From Polycladomyces zharkentensis (GTDB taxonomy: Bacteria; Bacillota; Bacilli; Thermoactinomycetales; JIR-001), in the NCBI RefSeq assembly GCF_016938855.1, contig NZ_JAFHAP010000008.1, positions 558,280-622,279 on the forward strand: 64,000 nucleotides of DNA. The letters are read 5' to 3'. This document shows positions 62,040-64,000 of this stretch, in pieces. Made by a program: the position numbers and the translations under genes. The notes under the pieces are model-generated. The model saw nothing but the letters and a program-made list of their open reading frames with translations, did not search any database and had not been told where the DNA came from. The number at the start of each line of letters is the position of its first letter. Position 1 is the stretch's first letter.

Positions 62040-63494
62040 TCAGGAATACCAGCCAATGGGTTGAAGCTGATGACGGATGTTGGTATGTTTGGGTTCCATG
62101 AAAGCAGCCAAGCCGTGGGGACCCAGTTCCCGGCCAATGCCGCTTTGTTTGAATCCTCCCCATGGTGCTTCGACATAGGGAGTATGGTAACCATTGATCC
62201 AAACCGTACCGGCGCGAAGACGGGCCGCCACGCGTTTCGCCCTTTCCACATCTTTGCTGAAAATCCCGGCAGCCAGACCGTATTTTGTCCCATTGGCCAA
62301 ATCAATGGCTTCCTCTTCGTCATAAAACGGCTGAACGGTGACAACGGGACCAAAGATTTCTTCCTGAACGATCCTCATCTGTTGATGCACATGGGTAAAA
62401 ACAGCAGGTGTCAAGTAATACCCGTTTTCGTCGCCTGTTCGTTGTCCGCCCGCGAGCAGTGTCGCCCCTTCCGATTGACCGATTTGGATGAATTCCTCTA
62501 TTTTCCGAAGATGCTGAAGACTGATCACAGGCCCCATTTCCGTCGATTCGTCCAACGGATTTCCAATCCGGATTTTCGCCAGTCTGGCCGTCAGTTTTTT
62601 CAAGAATTCCTGTTCCAATGAATGATGAACCAACAACCTGGAAGACGCCACACACACTTGTCCCTGATTGAAAAAGGAACCGTAGAGCGCCCAATCGACT
62701 GCGGTGTCCACATCTGCATCATCAAAAACGAGCAGCGGCGATTTCCCCCCCAGTTCCAGCGAGACCCGCTTCATGGTCTTGGCGCATTCCCGGTAGATGT
62801 GTTTCCCCGTCTCGGTTCCGCCCGTGAAAGAAACTTTGTCAATCTCCGGATGGCTCACAAGGGCTTGACCCACTTCCGTCCCGCCCAATATCAGATTGAA
62901 CACGCCATCCGGCATCCCCACTTTTTCCGCCAATTCCGTCAGCTTGATGAAGGACAGGGGAGTCAGTTCCGACGGTTTGAAGACCACGGTATTTCCGGCG
63001 GCCAAAGCCGGAGCCAATTTCCACATCCCCAGAAGCAACGGAAAGTTCCAAGGCACAATGAGCGCACACACCCCAATGGGTTCCTCCGTGATCAGGCTGT
63101 ATGTCCCGTCGTTCATCTCTTTTTGGTATTCCCTGCGTGATTCAACCAGATCGGCATAATAACGCAGGCAGGCAACGGCATCGTGAACGTCCAGGCGGGA
63201 TTCGCGAATGGGCTTCCCCGTATTGCGGCTTTCGATCCGCGCCAATGCCTCCGTCGAATGTTCCAGAAGGGCGGCGAGCTGACGCAAGAGGCCGACTCGA
63301 TCACTTGTATTCTGAGACCATTCTGTTTTCTCAAATGCTTTTTTTGCCGCCCATACCGCTTCATTTACCTGTTCTGATGAAGCATCCGATATCTCGGCAA
63401 TAACCTTACCCGAGGAAGGATCGATAATCGCACGCGATTCTCCCTTTCCTTCGACCCATTTGCCGCCCACGTACATTTGAAACTGATCCACCAT
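62040..63494 (-). CDS. NAD(P)-dependent aldehyde dehydrogenase
   Basis: A 484-residue enzyme of the aldehyde dehydrogenase superfamily, closest in type to betaine- or aminoaldehyde dehydrogenases. Signature pieces are PWNFPLLLGMWKLAPALAAGN near residue 145, the catalytic glutamate in LELGGKSPL near residue 250 and the catalytic cysteine in NQGQVCVASSR near residue 285, with EEIFGPVV later. ATG 63494 begins the conserved FQMYVGGKW start; its ribosome site (GGATGTGA) is weak and the frame is open to 63737. First gene of a two-gene operon with the NCS1 permease. Confidence 0.92.
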   Translation of the reverse strand: MVDQFQMYVGGKWVEGKGESRAIIDPSSGKVIAEISDASSEQVNEAVWAAKKAFEKTEWSQNTSDRVGLLRQLAALLEHSTEALARIESRNTGKPIRESRLDVHDAVACLRYYADLVESRREYQKEMNDGTYSLITEEPIGVCALIVPWNFPLLLGMWKLAPALAAGNTVVFKPSELTPLSFIKLTELAEKVGMPDGVFNLILGGTEVGQALVSHPEIDKVSFTGGTETGKHIYRECAKTMKRVSLELGGKSPLLVFDDADVDTAVDWALYGSFFNQGQVCVASSRLLVHHSLEQEFLKKLTARLAKIRIGNPLDESTEMGPVISLQHLRKIEEFIQIGQSEGATLLAGGQRTGDENGYYLTPAVFTHVHQQMRIVQEEIFGPVVTVQPFYDEEEAIDLANGTKYGLAAGIFSKDVERAKRVAARLRAGTVWINGYHTPYVEAPWGGFKQSGIGRELGPHGLAAFMEPKHTNIRHQLQPIGWYS

Positions 63495-63779
63495 CACGCT
63501 CACATCCTGATGATTTGCTAAATGGTAATAGTTGTATATTATTTGCGTGTTGCAAAATACAAGATGGAACTCAGAATGCGTATCTTCGTCCATCCCCTCG
63601 ATGGCCAATCCAATCAGCATCACCGCGGTCGAATAAAAGCGGCTCCTGCCGCCGCCTTTTCCCAAAAAACCCCGAAAATAACCGGAAAGAAACTGGAGCC
63701 TGATCATCTCGCATACCAACATCATGTGTGTCCACATACATCCTGAATCCTGACTGCATAAATGAAAACTGGTGATCCT
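63495..63779. other. Spacer right of the aldehyde dehydrogenase gene
   Basis: No supported gene. The AT-rich stretch 63510-63560 probably holds the operon promoter on the minus strand (TATAATATACAAC region, reading TTGCAACACGCAAATAATA), but no exact boxes can be assigned. Confidence 0.35.
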
Positions 63780-63906
63780 TGGTGACTTGCTTCACACCAC
63801 GAAGTGTACAGAGATACTCCCTTTGGTTTCACGGGCGTCTTGCTTCATCTGTCCGGCAATCCAAATCCATCCACGGAGTGTCTTCGTCCAAGCCCGGGTG
63901 ATCTGG
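63780..63906 (+). repeat. Dispersed repeat, copy F (short, diverged)
   Basis: GGTGACTTGCTTCACACCACG, then ACTCCCTTTGGTTTCACGGG, CTTGCTTCATCTG, AATCCATCCACGG, TCTTCGTCCAAGCCCGGGTG match the first half of copy B in order and orientation. The following sequence to the window end (63907-64000) shows no gene. Confidence 0.6.
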
Positions 63907-64000
63907 TTTGACGCGCCTTCAACCCAACAGGACCAAATCATCACCGTCATCTCCAATGCACCGGTTTTATGCAATCCACCATCCTATTTGGTTATTTGCA

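Overview
The window looks like a chromosome segment of a spore-forming, Gram-positive Firmicute, most likely a Bacillales member of the Thermoactinomycetaceae type. The evidence is a complete spoIIIAA-AH operon, the aroQ / Xaa-Pro peptidase / efp / yqhQ / yqhO / mntR neighbourhood known from Bacillus subtilis, the ansR-ansAB cassette, a spore sulfolactate pair behind a sigma-K-like promoter, strong GGAGG ribosome sites and moderately high GC. The genus is an inference.

Layout. 1-5.2 kb: the 3'-incomplete left-edge gene yhbD, a truncated methyltransferase, then divergent ansR and ansA-ansB (asparagine to aspartate to fumarate) with paired operators. 5.2-11 kb: the spoIIIA operon, leftward, behind a sigma-E-like promoter. 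11-15 kb: an MFS exporter, two sulfolactate genes and two small membrane proteins. 15.3-23.9 kb: a glycolate module, made of a lactate/glycolate permease with a perfect cre site and a leftward gntR - glcE-like - glcF/glcD fusion - malate synthase operon. 24-34 kb: a repeat-truncated MBL hydrolase, efp-papA-aroQ, yqhQ, a PrcB-like protein, yqhO, mntR, an FMN reductase and two decayed tnpB elements. 34-43.5 kb: hutH behind a putative attenuator, a phosphoesterase, a GDSL hydrolase, the B12-dependent ribonucleotide reductase with NrdR boxes, and D-amino-acid transaminase. 43.5-47.5 kb: an operon of NCS1 permease, DUF917 protein and hydantoinase-type protein. 47.5-56.3 kb: mrfB and mrfA (yprB/yprA) separated from each other and interleaved with two paralogous membrane pseudokinases and a short-chain dehydrogenase. 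56.4-64 kb: a CDF metal transporter, an RRNPP-type quorum-sensing regulator with its own 40-residue propeptide gene, a frameshifted hydrolase, and an aldehyde dehydrogenase-NCS1 permease operon.

Two systems stand out. At 57.7-59.1 kb an HTH-TPR regulator overlaps a small secreted-peptide gene with its own ribosome site and a terminator directly after it: a self-contained regulator/pheromone cassette. At 47.6-52.7 kb two related proteins each join a catalytically dead kinase fold, one membrane span and a beta-rich outer domain.

A dispersed repeat (six copies, two of them about 275 bp with a long hairpin) is scattered through intergenic DNA. It resembles the ends of IS200/IS605-type elements, and one copy has replaced the 5' end of a hydrolase gene. 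No tRNA, rRNA or CRISPR array was seen.
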